Positions 35,801 to 54,057 of a stretch of DNA of 64,000 bases are shown here, in pieces. A model generated the notes under the pieces. It was not told the DNA's origin and ran no database searches. It saw only the letters and a list, made by a program, of their open reading frames with translations. The translations under genes were made by a program, and so were the position numbers. The DNA comes from Piper betle. Taxonomy: Eukaryota > Streptophyta > Magnoliopsida > Piperales > Piperaceae. Where the stretch lies: the NCBI GenBank assembly GCA_033002965.1, contig JAURVB010001901.1, positions 1-64,000 on the forward strand, in the 5' to 3' direction. How positions within the stretch are numbered: position 1 is the stretch's first letter; each line of letters starts with the position of its first letter.

Positions 35801-38800
35801 GATTAATAGGGAATGATAGTTAAGTGATCTGATGAACTAAAGTAAATTTGAGCATGATAATCGAGTACAACGTAACTTAGGAAATATAATTAGATTGATG
35901 TTAATAGGATAAGTTGGAATTACTTTCACATTTATAATTGTTGATTGTTATGGTTGAAGTTTGTATTGTGAATGTGTTTGATCATGACGAGTTTGATTCA
36001 TCATTTAGTTAGCGGGCGTTAGTATTTAGTTTTGATGTGTAGGTACAGAGTAGGAGCTCGCCGCCTAGGCGCGATGACACGCTTGGAGCTTCTACCAGGT
36101 CCGTTTAGGACTCGTCTCTGTTTTACGCTCTTCTATTGTATGTTTATTTTATTATCTGCAGGACGGGTTAAGTGGTGTTTTATCGGATCCCACTTAACTC
36201 GGGCCATTTAACCGAACAGTTTTCCGGATTAATAACCCCTCGAGGATGAGATCCCTCGAGGATGATTTCGAAAACAAGATCCACCACAAGTTGCCTTCGG
36301 GCCTATTATATAAATCCCTACCCAGCCCATATATATATGTAGTTTTTGCGTTTTCAGTGAGACGAGAGATGGAGAAACCGACTGCACGTACCATGAGCGG
36401 ATGTCGTGACAGTCAAAGCGGGCTCTGGATTAGTGCCAACGGACTGTTCCATTCCCGAGGGATCCTGACAACTCCGCGTTTGAGTTCCTCACACCCGAAG
36501 AACGTGGAGGTTTACGGGTACTGTTTAGTACAGCGCATGTCCGGACTTGTGGTTCAAAGGGTACTAAAGGCGACTGCCTGAGGGTGCTCGGCCTTCGTGC
36601 TCAAGGCCAGGAGTAATATGGAGGTTCGGAGAGGGCTTAGGATAAAGTTTTACGTGAAGTACTGAAAAAGAAGTGTCGTAAGAGGCACAGTACCACATAG
36701 ATCAGGATGCTACCGGGTCTGCAGCCCAGTGGCTCCTCAGTAGTGCCATTCAGAGTGTTCACGTGGAGTATATGATGTTTTCTTTCATATGAGAGTTTGC
36801 TCTCATAGCCAGCTTGTTATAGTTATTTTATTTTTCGGACCAGTAACACTTGTTACTGACGAGTTTTTATACTATATGTAGGTAATAATTACGAGTTAGA
36901 GGAGCCAGTTTGGACGGAGGAGCACTGTTGTCGCTGCACACATGTCAGTCAATTGAGTGTTTATATTGTGTTTATGATATTATTATATGGTGTGGTTAAA
37001 TGCTTGAGACATGATGATGTGACGTGATTAATTGTTAAGACATGATGATGTGACGTCATTAATTGTTAAGACATGATGAGATGATGTGAGCATGAATAAA
37101 TTGCGTAATGACAGCGTAGTGGGTTGAGACCCAAGTTTCAAAATGAGTTACAGCATGTTAGATTTTGTATTTTGTATGAATGAAATTGTTTGATATATGG
37201 TTATATATATATTTGCATATGTATATTTGACAGGGTGGCCTCTAATTGCATTTTTAGGGGAAACTCTGTCAGTTATATTTCAAAAATTTTATTAATTTTT
37301 ATCGGGATTGTCTTGGTGTGTACTTTGATTTGCATGTCATTCATATAGTACCATGTTAGGGTTTGTGCATTCATCCATGCTTTGAGAGTTGTATCTTCAT
37401 TTTAAGACGCCGAGATTGGATCCGTATGAGTTAGGTTCGGGTTAGCCGACCTAACCGGGGCCTATAACATACCGATTCGGTTCACGAGCGTGAACCGGAT
37501 TTGGGGTGTTACATGAGCTCATCCCTAGCTATACTTGGTTACTCTTCTAACAGTTTACACAATTTTTTAACAATTAGTAAAAGAGCAGAGCTCCCATCAA
37601 ATCCACATGAAGTTTAACTGGTCAATATATCCAGATATCAACAAAGATTGTTCCACACATAAGCACTAATTAATTATTTGATAATATAAATATCAAACCT
37701 GGAATACACGACCATAGCCCTGTGTTGTAAGGAACAAAAACCATCCTTTTCACGTGTTGCAGGAATGAAAGAGTGCTCCATGAAATCTCATGATCAGGCC
37801 ACTCATGATGCTGGTAATGGAAACGGCTAAATGGCATTCCTCAGGCTGTACACAGAAACCAATTAATAAAATTTTCATAAGATATGCAATTCCTGTTTTT
37901 TATTTATGCAGACATCCATAAAAGCAAGATACAACTCAGATAATATAAGTGAGCTCAAACAAACACCTGCAAGTGACCTTAAAAAACAATAGACACAATT
38001 TGCCTCATATAGCCTCGTGCTTTACCACATTAATCCCCAAATTTTGTAGTAAATAGCTCGAATTCTTTCCTGCCATCCCAATTTCAAAGACAAGAAAATA
38101 CATACGAAGCTAGCACACAATACATGATTCAAATACCTAAGATCAGCAAATGGCAGCGTAGTTATATTCTTTCATCCTTTAACACAATGTAGCATTGTAT
38201 GATGAACACATGCAACAAGAGACACAATTTGCCTCATAAAGCCTAATGCTTTACCACCTAAATCCCCAAATTTTGTAGTAAATAGCTGGAATTCTTTGCT
38301 GCCATCCCAATTTCAAACACAGAGAAACTCAAAGAGAAGAAAATACATACAAAGCACACAGTACATGATTGAAATACATAAGACCAGCAAATGACAACGT
38401 TGTTATATTCTCTCAAGTCCAACCAGAAGTAACATTCTTAATGTTTTTAACACATCAAATAAATAGCAAGCTTTGTATCAAGAGAAAACTCCAACCTCAC
38501 TGCATGGTAGTGGCCTGTTCTAATAGCCTATAAGCTACAAGTACCTGCAGGCTATAAGGCAGCATGAGCAGGGCGTAGCCTGGGTTTCGGAGATGAAGCC
38601 GCTGTCGTGAAGGTGGCGTCGTCGGCGGAGACCATTGCCGGCCGCTGCTGGTCGCCGGCGCTCGTTCGACCATCGGCAGCCACCGCTTCGGCTTCCCGGG
38701 CATGACCTTGGCGATGTGGAGAATCCGAACGTTGACACTTGAACGGTCAAACGTCCAGTGTTTGCAAAAGCTATTGTTGGTATCCCCGCAGTAGTAAAAA

Positions 38801-38817
38801 TATATTAAGTTAGTCAT
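32890..38817 (-). CDS. unidentified multi-exon minus-strand gene (exons partly resolved)
   Basis: Several coding-like blocks join in phase on the minus strand. Exon A is 37837-37699: ATG just after a TTCTGTGTACAG acceptor, MPFSRFHYQHHEW through GLWSCIP. Exon B is 34260-34206: VETIPNLQISVYWKWLKD. Exon C is 33673-33555: MTAEKSKHFLPTNKALKWDL through ILRHNSE, then open for about 40 more codons. A last exon at 33127-32994 (SMCPVKKTCFHVSHEHPPSS to SHVTPAKPLPT stop) is followed by AATAAA near 32890. The junctions A-B and B-C keep frame exactly. GC-rich 38535-38817 may be the 5' leader exon. Joining between about 33430 and 33128 is unresolved. I do not recognise the family. The A-B intron holds the 3-kb element at 34485-37513. 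A pseudogene is possible. Confidence 0.4.
34485..37513 (+). mobile_element. complete 3.03-kb solo-LTR-like element in an intron
   Basis: Starts TGTAAAACCC and ends GGGGTGTTACA. Flanks are TTAGC (34480-34484) and TGAGC (37514-37518), a possible 5-bp target duplication with one mismatch. Order: TGACTCGAGCC...CGAGTCAAG hairpin (34917-34942), GC-rich part (34990-35660) ending at GAGGTATAATT, which resembles a splice donor, an AT-rich part, GAGCTCGCCGCCTAGGCGCG (about 36053), a TATATAAAT box at 36307-36315 and a transcribed-looking tail. TG...CA ends, an internal promoter and no coding capacity fit a solo LTR. The near-inverted ends TGTAA(A/C)ACCC leave a TIR element as an alternative. Confidence 0.65.
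36307..36315 (+). promoter_or_regulatory. TATA-like box of the 3-kb element family
   Basis: TATATAAAT in the context GGGCCTATTATATAAATCCC. It is conserved in the copy near 60893-60907 and, less well, on the minus strand in the 14140 copy near 15240. Position roughly 1.2 kb from the GTTACA end would place the start of R there if the element is an LTR. Confidence 0.45.
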
Positions 38818-39365
38818 TTATAAGAAGTCAAAGCTATTTATTTATATTAAGCTCCGAGAGGTCAAACTCGTTTTGGCTTCAAATATGTCTATTCAGGATT
38901 TTTTTTTTAACTATATATATATATATATATATAAAAGACCAGTGTCAATTATCACCATGTATAAATATATTAAGTTTATTAAGTTAAAAATAATTGTCGA
39001 ATTTAAATACATCAAGATTGAATTTTTATTGTCCATACCAAATTACTAATTTCAAGTCAAATATTTTTTCTAAACTAAAAAACAGCAAAAAAAAGTTATA
39101 ATCGAGCAGAAACTTTAATCTTTAAAACAATAATTACTGGGATGCTGTTTTAATAACTCAAAACAAATATCAGATATAGATTTTTTTCCCCCAAAGTTTA
39201 AAGCAAGTAATTTTTAGTGTGCAGGAAAAAAAATCATCACAGAATCGGACAGTAGAGTTCCGGGTCGTGTTGGTCGGGTCGTGTCGGACACGACAGGACC
39301 CGACAAGACCCGCGTTAGCTACCCGTTGAGAATTTCCCCCCGAAATAAAACCTCAAAATCCTCCC
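37514..39365. other. intron and upstream sequence of the minus gene, then divergent promoter region
   Basis: 37514-38534 contains exon A of the unidentified gene and AT-rich intron, including an imperfect tandem repeat of about 190 bp (GCCTCATATAGCCT near 38002 and GCCTCATAAAGCCT near 38231). 38818-39260 is AT-rich with an AT tract at about 38912-38932. 39258-39315 holds GTCGTGTCGGACACGAC-type inverted repeats. Confidence 0.45.
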
Positions 39366-39396
39366 TTTTCCCGCACTATCTCCCCCCATTTCCCGC
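39366..39396 (+). promoter_or_regulatory. two E2F-type sites upstream of RECQ4A
   Basis: TTTCCCGC occurs at 39367-39374 and again at 39389-39396, both matching the plant E2F consensus TTTSSCGC. They lie in a GC-richer patch with a CT-rich sequence, likely at or near the RECQ4A transcription start. E2F control is typical of S-phase replication and repair genes. Binding here is inferred. Confidence 0.55.
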
Positions 39397-39539
39397 TCGC
39401 CGACGCCGGAGAAGAAGAAGCGCATCCACCGCCGCCGGCGAACCTCCTCGAGGTCTTCACGCTTCACTGCCCTACCTGCTCGACCCGGGATGTGTAGGCA
39501 CGAAGATAGGGAGGTGGGTTTTGCCTTTTTCTTTTTTCT

Positions 39540-40331
39540 TTTTGACTGGGATGTTGTTCCTACCTAATGTGATTCATTTGGCTCGCGAATGATATGCGTG
39601 GAGGGATTCGTTGTGTAAGGAGTTGAGTTTGAGCTTTGGTTGTAAGATCTGTACCACAAGATTTAGTTTCTTTCGTTTTTTTATTTGTGATTTAGTTAAT
39701 GCAGTTAAAATTTTGCATGGGTAGGGAATGTGGTGGTTTTGATGGGAAAAGCGGAATGTGCTTATTGATTAGTGATGTTGTTCTTAATTGGTTTAGTTTG
39801 TATGTGCTTGGCTCGTGACTGATGCGTAGTGGACAATTTTGTTGTGAGATTTGAACTTCAAAATTGCTTTTTCTTTTGGTTGACAAGTGAATGTAGTTAC
39901 TGGTTGTATGAAAATTGTTTTTTTCTTGTCTGTTATTTATTGACTAGTAATTTAGTTAATGTAGTTACTGGTTGTATTGAATTTTTCATTGGTGGGGAAT
40001 GTGGTGGTTTTGGTGTTGGAAGAGGATGGGCTTATTAATGGTGTTGTTCTTAGTAGATTCACTTTGTAGTGCTTGGCTTATGAATGATATGTTGTGGAGA
40101 AGTTCTCGATTTCTGCGGTTTGGGTTGTGTAGGCAGGAAGATAGAGAGGTGAGTTTGAACTTTGGCTGTAGAGATTTGCTTATCAAGATTGTGCTTTTAT
40201 GGTTTTAATGATCAGTGATGTCGTTAGTGTTCTCAATGATAATACTATTTATTTGCTTTGGGGGGGATGCTCTAGTTTTGGTGTGGAAAGAGGAATGTGT
40301 GCCATTGGTAGTAGTGCTTGGCTTCTCACTG

Positions 40332-40345
<14 letters not shown>
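39540..40345 (+). repeat. degenerate tandem repeats in the RECQ4A 5' leader
   Basis: Three to four diverged copies of a unit of roughly 250-300 bp. Shared words are GGGGAATGTGGTGGTTTTGGTG (or variants), GTTGTTCTTA, AGTGCTTGGCT and an (A/G)CTGATGC-like block. Copies fall near 39580, 39722, 39993 and 40262. The last copy contains the start codon proposed for RECQ4A at 40332. Confidence 0.5.
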
Positions 40346-47514
<7,169 letters not shown>

Positions 47515-47869
47515 TGGGCAGTTAAGGCAGTTGATATCGTTATGTTTTTTTGGTTGGATTTTTTGGAGATAGATGTGGTAACGAGAAGCTCTGCCAGTTT
47601 TGTTGTAAATGATAACATGAATGAATGTTGTGGGCGTACCATGTTCTAATCTTTTTAGGTTGCATTTTGAAACAATTATCAGGACCTATCCAAGTAGACT
47701 CACTTGGACGAATTTTTTACTTTCTGACAACATTTATATTTCAAGCAAATAATAATTGCAATCAAATGTGTTATAGGTTTCTATAAAAAAAAATGCTACC
47801 AATCTGGGTGTAAATGAGAATTTTTTCATTTTTACCATTTTCATATGAATTACAGTAATGAGTTAGAGC
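47515..47869. other. RECQ4A 3' flank
   Basis: Untranslated and intergenic sequence after the RECQ4A stop. No second gene was seen before the ARMC7 duplicate begins near 47870. Confidence 0.5.
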
Positions 47870-48126
47870 CGAATAAAGTTGACAATAACTCCGGTAATGC
47901 TGTGAATGGATAGGTGACTTGATTACTTTTGGTAACTTTGATGCTCGATGGTTCATTTGCTCCATGATGCAGAGACAAAGGAGAAAGTTGCAACTAATTT
48001 AGAAAATTTTGCTTACGATCCATACAACTATAATTTTCTTCGTCAGGTAATAACAGATTTCATGAGTAAATTGTATTCTTACATATTTAAAATTATTATT
48101 TTGCTTGAGGGAGCCAATGCCCAACA

Positions 48127-48134
48127 CTGTGGAC
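48127..48134 (+). repeat. left target-site duplication of hAT-like copy B
   Basis: CTGTGGAC, repeated exactly at 48937-48944 and present once at the homologous empty site 53068-53075. Confidence 0.8.
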
Positions 48135-48936
48135 CTCTGTTGCACGAATCGGCCCGATGCCGATCCGATTTCAGGGCCGACTCGGTCGGCCCCGAATCGG
48201 CCTCGGAATCGGCTGAGTTCGGCCGATTCCGACCGATTTAACTCGGAATCGGAATCGGCCGATTTAAATCGGAATCGGTTTTTAATGAAATTACTAAAAT
48301 ACCCTAAGTATGATTTTTATTAAATTATTTAAGCATGGGTAAAATGGTAATTTGGATTTTAAAAACCTAAAATCAAACCCACTCCCCCCACGCCGCCGCC
48401 GCTCGTCCGCCCGCCGCCGCCCCGTTTCCGCCCTCCGCCGTGCTCCCCGACTCTGGGCTCGCCGCCGACCGGGCTACCGACCTCGTCGCCGACCTCGCAA
48501 CGTCGCCGCCGAAGTGTGGCCGGACCGAATCGGGCCGCTGACTGTTCGTCCGACCGGGCTGCCGACATCCTCCAACATCGCCGCCGCGACACTCGCCGCC
48601 GACCGGGCCGGCGGCGGCAGGGGTAAGAGTGGCATTCTCGTAATTAAAAGTTGACTCGAGTCTAACTCGAGTCAAAAATAATAATTAATTCTAAATAATT
48701 TAAAAAAAATCTTAAAAAATATTTAAAAATATCAGAAACTATAATACACAGAATAATATCAAAATAACATCAATACCCAATTTTAATATATTTATATTAT
48801 AAATTGTCAAATTATTATATATAACCGATTAAATTAATTTGGACCGATTCAACTGAACCGATTCTTGGCCGATTCAGACCGATTCCGATTCCGACTCCCT
48901 AGAAAACCGATTCTGATTCCGATTCATGCAACCATG
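48135..48936. mobile_element. hAT-like non-autonomous element, copy B (802 bp)
   Basis: Flanked by an exact 8-bp duplication CTGTGGAC. The unoccupied form of the same locus survives in the duplicate at 53068-53075. Ends are CTCTGTTGCACGAATCGG and the complement of CATGGTTGCATGAATCGG. Subterminal AATCGG/CCGATT repeats flank an AT block, a GC-rich block (48375-48620) and a GACTCGAGTC hairpin near 48654-48673. The 8-bp duplication and short TIRs fit hAT. There is no transposase, so it must be mobilised in trans. Confidence 0.8.
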
Positions 48937-50440
48937 CTGTGGACAAAGATTTGGTTGTGTCAAGTTGACCAGACAAAAGGTTAAAAAGCTATCAATATAG
49001 ATCAAAATATTGGATGTTTGAATGTTTGTGCAGCTAAATGCATTGGAACTTTTCATTGATTGTACAACGGAGCCAAATGAAAAACTTATCGAATTTGGAG
49101 TTGGTGGAATTTGCAATGCTTGTGTTGGTCATTTCTACTTTTCACTCCCTCTTGTCAACTTCTTTTATGTCTTCATTATTGTTTGAACCATTTTAGATTT
49201 TGTATTAGTGTTCATCGTCATTCCCATAATCATAGACATTTATGCAGTCTACTATAATTTAGCTGAAATTAACTTCTTATATTCCTCCGTTGCGGATCCT
49301 GTAAATGCTGCAGTTATAGTTGACTGTGGTGGGATTCCATTGATTGTGAAGTGTCTATCCAGTCCAGTCAGAAATATTGTAAGTATGAAGAATCGTTAGA
49401 TAAAAAACAATGCAGAGTTTAGATTAATCACTGGGTTTACATGGCCATGTATATTGGTTGTCGGAAATTAAGGGCCAATCTGACGAACCGTTTTGATTTA
49501 CTAATAGCACAATTTGTTGCATCCAATGGATTTGTCTTCATTCTGTATATCTTAGCAGGAAAGTCTGGAACTTTTAGACAAAAACTTCATGTCTTCACTA
49601 TTCTTAATAGATTTTATGCAATTTTGAGTTATCCAACCCTAGTTCTTCAAGAGATGGAAAACATATCGTTAAATATGTGCTGCACTATTGTATATGATTG
49701 TTCTATTCACAACTCTTACATGCGACAAAATTTTATGGGCAGGTCGACTATGCTGTTGCTGTCCTTCATTACTTGTGCAATCCAACTACTAAGAGGGAAA
49801 TTTTGAAGCCCGAAGTGACTGAACTGATTCAAAAATATGCCGGTTGCCAAGTTGTTAGTATTAGCTTTAGCAACTTGGGCAACTCATTCTTGAATAAACA
49901 AGTTCATCAGCAGATGTGCTTCTGTATGCATATGCTGTAAATATGAGATTGAATTTCATAGTGCTTTACCGGTGGATTTGTCTACTTCTCCTCCGTTTTT
50001 TAAGGTGCGAATGGAAGATTAAGACCTGACCTGTAGAGCAGCAAAACAAGTTTTTTCGATGATATATTTAAGTGCATGTGAAGAAAATTTTTGCAGGAAT
50101 ACAGTGCCAGTCTTGTTTTCAATGTGGGCTAGTCTCCAGAGAAACTGTGTCAAGTTTGGGAAGCTCAAGACTGATATACAAGTGAATAGTTGATTCGCCT
50201 CACTCAATGACTTTAAAACAATAATAGGTATCTTTTGTTCCCCCTCTTGTAAAAAATAACACTTGTATAATCATGTGACTCATGAACGAAGAGGCGCAAC
50301 ATTGATATCATCAAGCAACTCAAATTAAGTTTGAGTTGGTTGAAACCCTAAAATACGAGTTAGCTAGTTATTTACTTATTTTCATCATATTTATAAAAAT
50401 TTAAATGCCTTTTTTGGATGAAAAATAACAAGTGAATTAA

Positions 50441-51049
50441 AGTTGGTAATGAGCTCGCGCTAATTAGTATACACGGCTAAATCAAGTCTAATCAAATTAT
50501 TGAATTAAATTAACGCAAAGTTTTGGCTAATTATTCAACAAATGTTGGATCGAATTAAATCAAAAGTTGTTAACTAGAACATCTTAATCAAACCATAAAT
50601 TTTTATTTTGGGTGCTAATCGAGCAAACGAGCCGAGCTCAACATGTGTTCGAACTCGGTTCGAATAGTTCGAATACACTTAATTAATTTTCTCGAGTTCA
50701 AACCCAGCTCATTCGTAAGCTCGAAACTGGCTCGATTAAAAGTCAAAAATCTTTCACTTAAAAAAATGCAATTAATATATATTGAACCCACAGCCTTTAG
50801 GTTATCAAAGTGAATACTTACCATCTCAAATATTTCACTTGTTATTATATTGTGTGTGTATATATATATATAATATAAAAAATATATTATTATATTATTT
50901 TATCGAGTCGAGTTTAAATTAAATTCGAGTTATAACCGAGTCGAATTGAATACGACCTTGGTTAAGCTCGGCTCATAAGATCCTAATTTGAGTCGAATTC
51001 GCAATCAAATCGAATTAAATCACTAAGCCGACCATTAAATATTCACTAG
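50441..51049. repeat. CTCGA/TTCGA-rich dispersed repeat, no gene
   Basis: From about 50600 to 51030 the sequence is dominated by short TTCGAA, CTCGAG, GCTCGAAC and CGAGTCGA motifs in both orientations with a TA tract near 50855-50875. Such runs are common in non-coding plant repeats. I cannot assign a class. Confidence 0.4.
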
Positions 51050-51926
51050 GTGAATTGTTCAATTACCAACCCCAACAACAATAACGACTCCATGTCATAT
51101 TTCGTTGGCTTTCGGCCGTCGTCGCCGCCGCCGCTCCTTCGCATCTCCGGTAAAGCTCCAATCTTTCGCCTTCGCTTCCTTCATCTTCCCCACTGCGAGC
51201 GTCGCGAAAGCTCGCAGCTTTTTCTTCATTTATTCCGGTTGTTGCCGGCAATAGAGGGTTTCTTGGACGACATCTTCTTCAAGCTTGCGGCTTTTGCCAA
51301 ATTTTTTACTAATTTGCGAAATGGGTTATCTTTTTCGTCCAATATCGGTGGCTTCTTTGTGTATTTCCAATATTAGGTCATCTGCCGTTGTACAAAGATG
51401 CGTTGAGAGTGTGGTTGATGAAATTTGAATGAGGTGGTGAAATGAAGATTTATATGTTGATTAGGGTGGTTTCCTAGAGGAATACTGTGTATGCTTGTTT
51501 TATTTTTAAGATTTATTTGTTGAATATGTTTGTTGATCAAGTTTGCGAGAGATGGATCCTTGCCTTTGGCGGAATGTGTTTAAAGTTTTTTGAGAATTGG
51601 ATGATGGTGTCCTGGTTTGAAGTTGTTAACCTTACTTTATGTATTTCATATGAATTGGTTAAGTGTTTTTTATATCTTATTGTATTGGTATATCATAAAT
51701 TTAAGGTCCTTATTTAAAAAAAAAAATTATTGTATTGATATGCGGTAAATTTAAGGGTCCTTGAATCTTTTTTTGCACAAATGTGAGTTTATCTTCTTTA
51801 GTAGTTTGTATTGATATGTGGTTAGTTGTAATAATAATAGTGCAATCTTCTTCCATTGGAAAAAAACTCTGGGTTTTAACGTGCCAGGTCTATATCTTGT
51901 TTGTAGTTCTGTTGTAAGACTTTGCA
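51050..51926 (+). other. ARMC7 5' leader and promoter region
   Basis: A GC-richer CT-rich patch at 51105-51200 (CGTCGTCGCCGCCGCCGC) looks like a transcription start and leader, followed by AT-rich sequence that is probably a 5' UTR intron. The stretch from about 51584 onward is repeated almost exactly at 61550-62128. Confidence 0.45.
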
Positions 51927-54057
51927 ATGTTCACCAATGACCGAAGGCAAGAGGAGCGCACGGGAAAATATGGGACTCCGAGGTTGCAGTATCTTCAGGT
52001 ATATATGTAGATCTATTTGTAAAGTCCAATTTCTCTTCATAGAGTTGGAGAGTTTAAGTCCACTGTAGTGGCACTCAAAATCTCTAACTCAGCCAAAAGG
52101 AAATTAACTCTTTGCATCTTAGGCATATGTCATATGAAACGCTGACACACAAAAACCAGACTGCCACCTCCGCTTGACAACACTGCTTTTTTTGTTGCAT
52201 GTATCTTTTGCAGTATTTAATCCCTCGCCTGGTCACTGCATCTATAATCTGAAAGACAATAGCTTCATTGGCAATAAATTTTTTGCAGGTTTTTACTTGT
52301 CTGTGTTTATGTTTAGCAGGAGCTGGTGTCAGTCTTTCAGAATGCAACTGATGAAGGTACATGTTTACTGGCTGAAGTATTTCTACATATATTCTTTTTG
52401 TTGTGTAACTTTTTCTTTATGCTGGAATAAATAGAATTTTCTAGCCTTTGTTTTAGGTGTTGAAAAGAACTTTGGAGGGAAGCTTAAACTGTCTTGCTAT
52501 TGTCTCTGTTATTAGTCTTGTGTTGTTATGCAATGGAAAGAAGCTATACATTATCAAGAACTGGAATTTAACTTGTTACAACAAGTCACCGGGGCATTAA
52601 AATCTGGAAAGAGATTTGTTTGACTAGAGTACTCGCTGCTAGGGGATATTTTCTTGAATTACTTCATATTCAATCGGTAGTTGAGAGTTTAATGAGAATT
52701 GTAAACATAGTCACTGCATGGATAGATGTACTTATCCGTAAATAAATGTCTAGAGACTGTAATATTTAATTTTGGGCGAAGTTTTCATAGATGTTAGAGT
52801 AACAACATTTCAGTAATGTTGTGAATGGACAAGTGAATAGGGTTAACCCTTTTTTTGTAGCCCATTTCTTTTGGCAACTTTGATGCTTGATTTCATCTGC
52901 TCCATGATGCAGAGACAAAGGAGAAAGTTGCAGCTAATTTAGCAAATTTTGCTTACGATCCATACAACTATAATTTTCTTCGTCAGGTAATAACAGATTT
53001 CATGAGTAAATTGTATTCTTCCGTATTTAAAATTATTATTTTGCTTGAGGGAGCCCAATGCCCGACACTGTGGACAAAGATTTGGTTGTGCCAAGTTGAC
53101 CAGACATGAGGTTAAAAAGCTATCAATATAGATCAAAATATTGGATTAATACATGTTTGAATGTTTGTGCAGCTAAATGCATTGGAACTTTTCATTGATT
53201 GCATAACGGAGCCAAATGAAAAACTTATCGAATTTGGAGTTGGTGGAATTTGCAATGCTTGTGTTGGTCATTTCTACTTTCCACTCCCTCTTGTCAACTT
53301 CTTTTATGTCTTCAATATTGTCTGAACCATTTTAGATTTTATATTAGTGTTCATCGTCATTCCCATAATTATAGACATATATGTAGTCTACTATAATTTA
53401 GCTGAAATTAACTTCTTATGTTCCTCCGTTGCAGATCCTGCAAATGCTGCAGTTATAGTTGAATGTGGTGGGATTCCATTGATTGTGAAGTGTCTGTCTA
53501 GTCCAGTCAGGAATATTGTAAGTATGAAGAATCATTAGATAAAAAATGTTGCAGAGTTTAGTTTATTCTGTGGACTGATATGGCCATGTGAATTGGTTGT
53601 TCGAAATTAAAGGCCATTCTGATGAAACAATTTGATTTACTAATATCACAATTTGTTGTATCCAATGGATTTTGTCCTTGTACTGTATGTATATCTTATC
53701 TGTAGAGGCCTGGAGTTTTTAGGCAAAAATTTCATGTCTTCACCTTTCTTCATAGATTTTATGCAATTTTGAGTTTTCCAACACCTAGTTCTTCAAGAGA
53801 TGGAAAACATAGTGTTACATGTCTGCTGCGCTATCGTATATGATTGTTTTACTTACAACTCTTACGTGCGACAAAATTTTTATGGACAGGTCAACTATGC
53901 TCTTGCTGCCCTTTATTACCTGTGCAATCCCACTACTAAGGGGGAAATTTTGAGGCCCGAAGTGGTTGAACTGATCAGAAAATATGCCGGTGCAGAAGGT
54001 GTTAGTGTTAGCTTTAGCAACTTGGCCAACTCATTCTTGGATAAACATGTTGATTAG
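51927..54057 (+). CDS. armadillo repeat-containing protein 7-like (ARMC7), intact
   Basis: Six exons: 51927-51998, 52320-52356, 52913-52986, 53173-53266, 53435-53517, 53890-54057. All GT/AG, phases consistent, total 528 nt giving 175 residues. The start MFTNDRRQEERTGKYGTPRL, the block ETKEKVAANLANFAYDPYNY, FLRQLNALELFIDC, EPNEKLIEFGVGGICNAC and CGGIPLIVKCLSSP are the hallmarks of eukaryotic ARMC7, a small all-helical armadillo-fold protein. The human protein has been linked to the spliceosome, and the plant role is not established. A truncated older copy lies upstream and an exon-1 fragment at 61889, so only this copy looks functional. Confidence 0.88.
53068..53075 (+). other. empty site matching the hAT-like copy B insertion
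   Basis: CTGTGGAC occurs once, in GACACTGTGGACAAAGATTT. This is exactly the sequence duplicated around the element at 48135-48936 in the other ARMC7 copy. It shows the pre-insertion state. Confidence 0.8.

Larger units (their letters stand above)
47973..49940 (+). pseudogene. ARMC7-like pseudogene, exons 3-6 only
   Basis: Exon relics at 47973-48046, 49034-49127, 49296-49378 and 49743-49940 match exons 3-6 of the intact gene at 51927-54057. Exons 1 and 2 are missing. The acceptor before exon 5 is changed from GCAG to GCGG (49294-49295), the normal stop is lost so the last frame runs on to 49940, and several residues differ (for example GCQVV for GAEGV). A hAT-like element sits in the exon 3-4 intron. 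Not expected to make a normal protein. Confidence 0.8.
47870..50440 (+). repeat. duplicated block 1 (matches about 52800-55430)
   Basis: Sequence around ARMC7 exons 3-6 and its 3' flank occurs here and at about 52800-55430 in the same orientation. It includes introns, the 3' flank CTTCTCCTCCGTTTTTT and a further AT-rich flank with CAAGTTT(G/A)GGAAGCTCA. Divergence is moderate, roughly one difference in ten to fifteen bases in introns, so this duplication is not recent. Confidence 0.75.

Noticed and set aside
51050..51376. 108-codon frame upstream of ARMC7 as a separate gene
   Set aside because: It lies in the CT/GC-rich leader of ARMC7, matches no family and is better explained as 5' leader.
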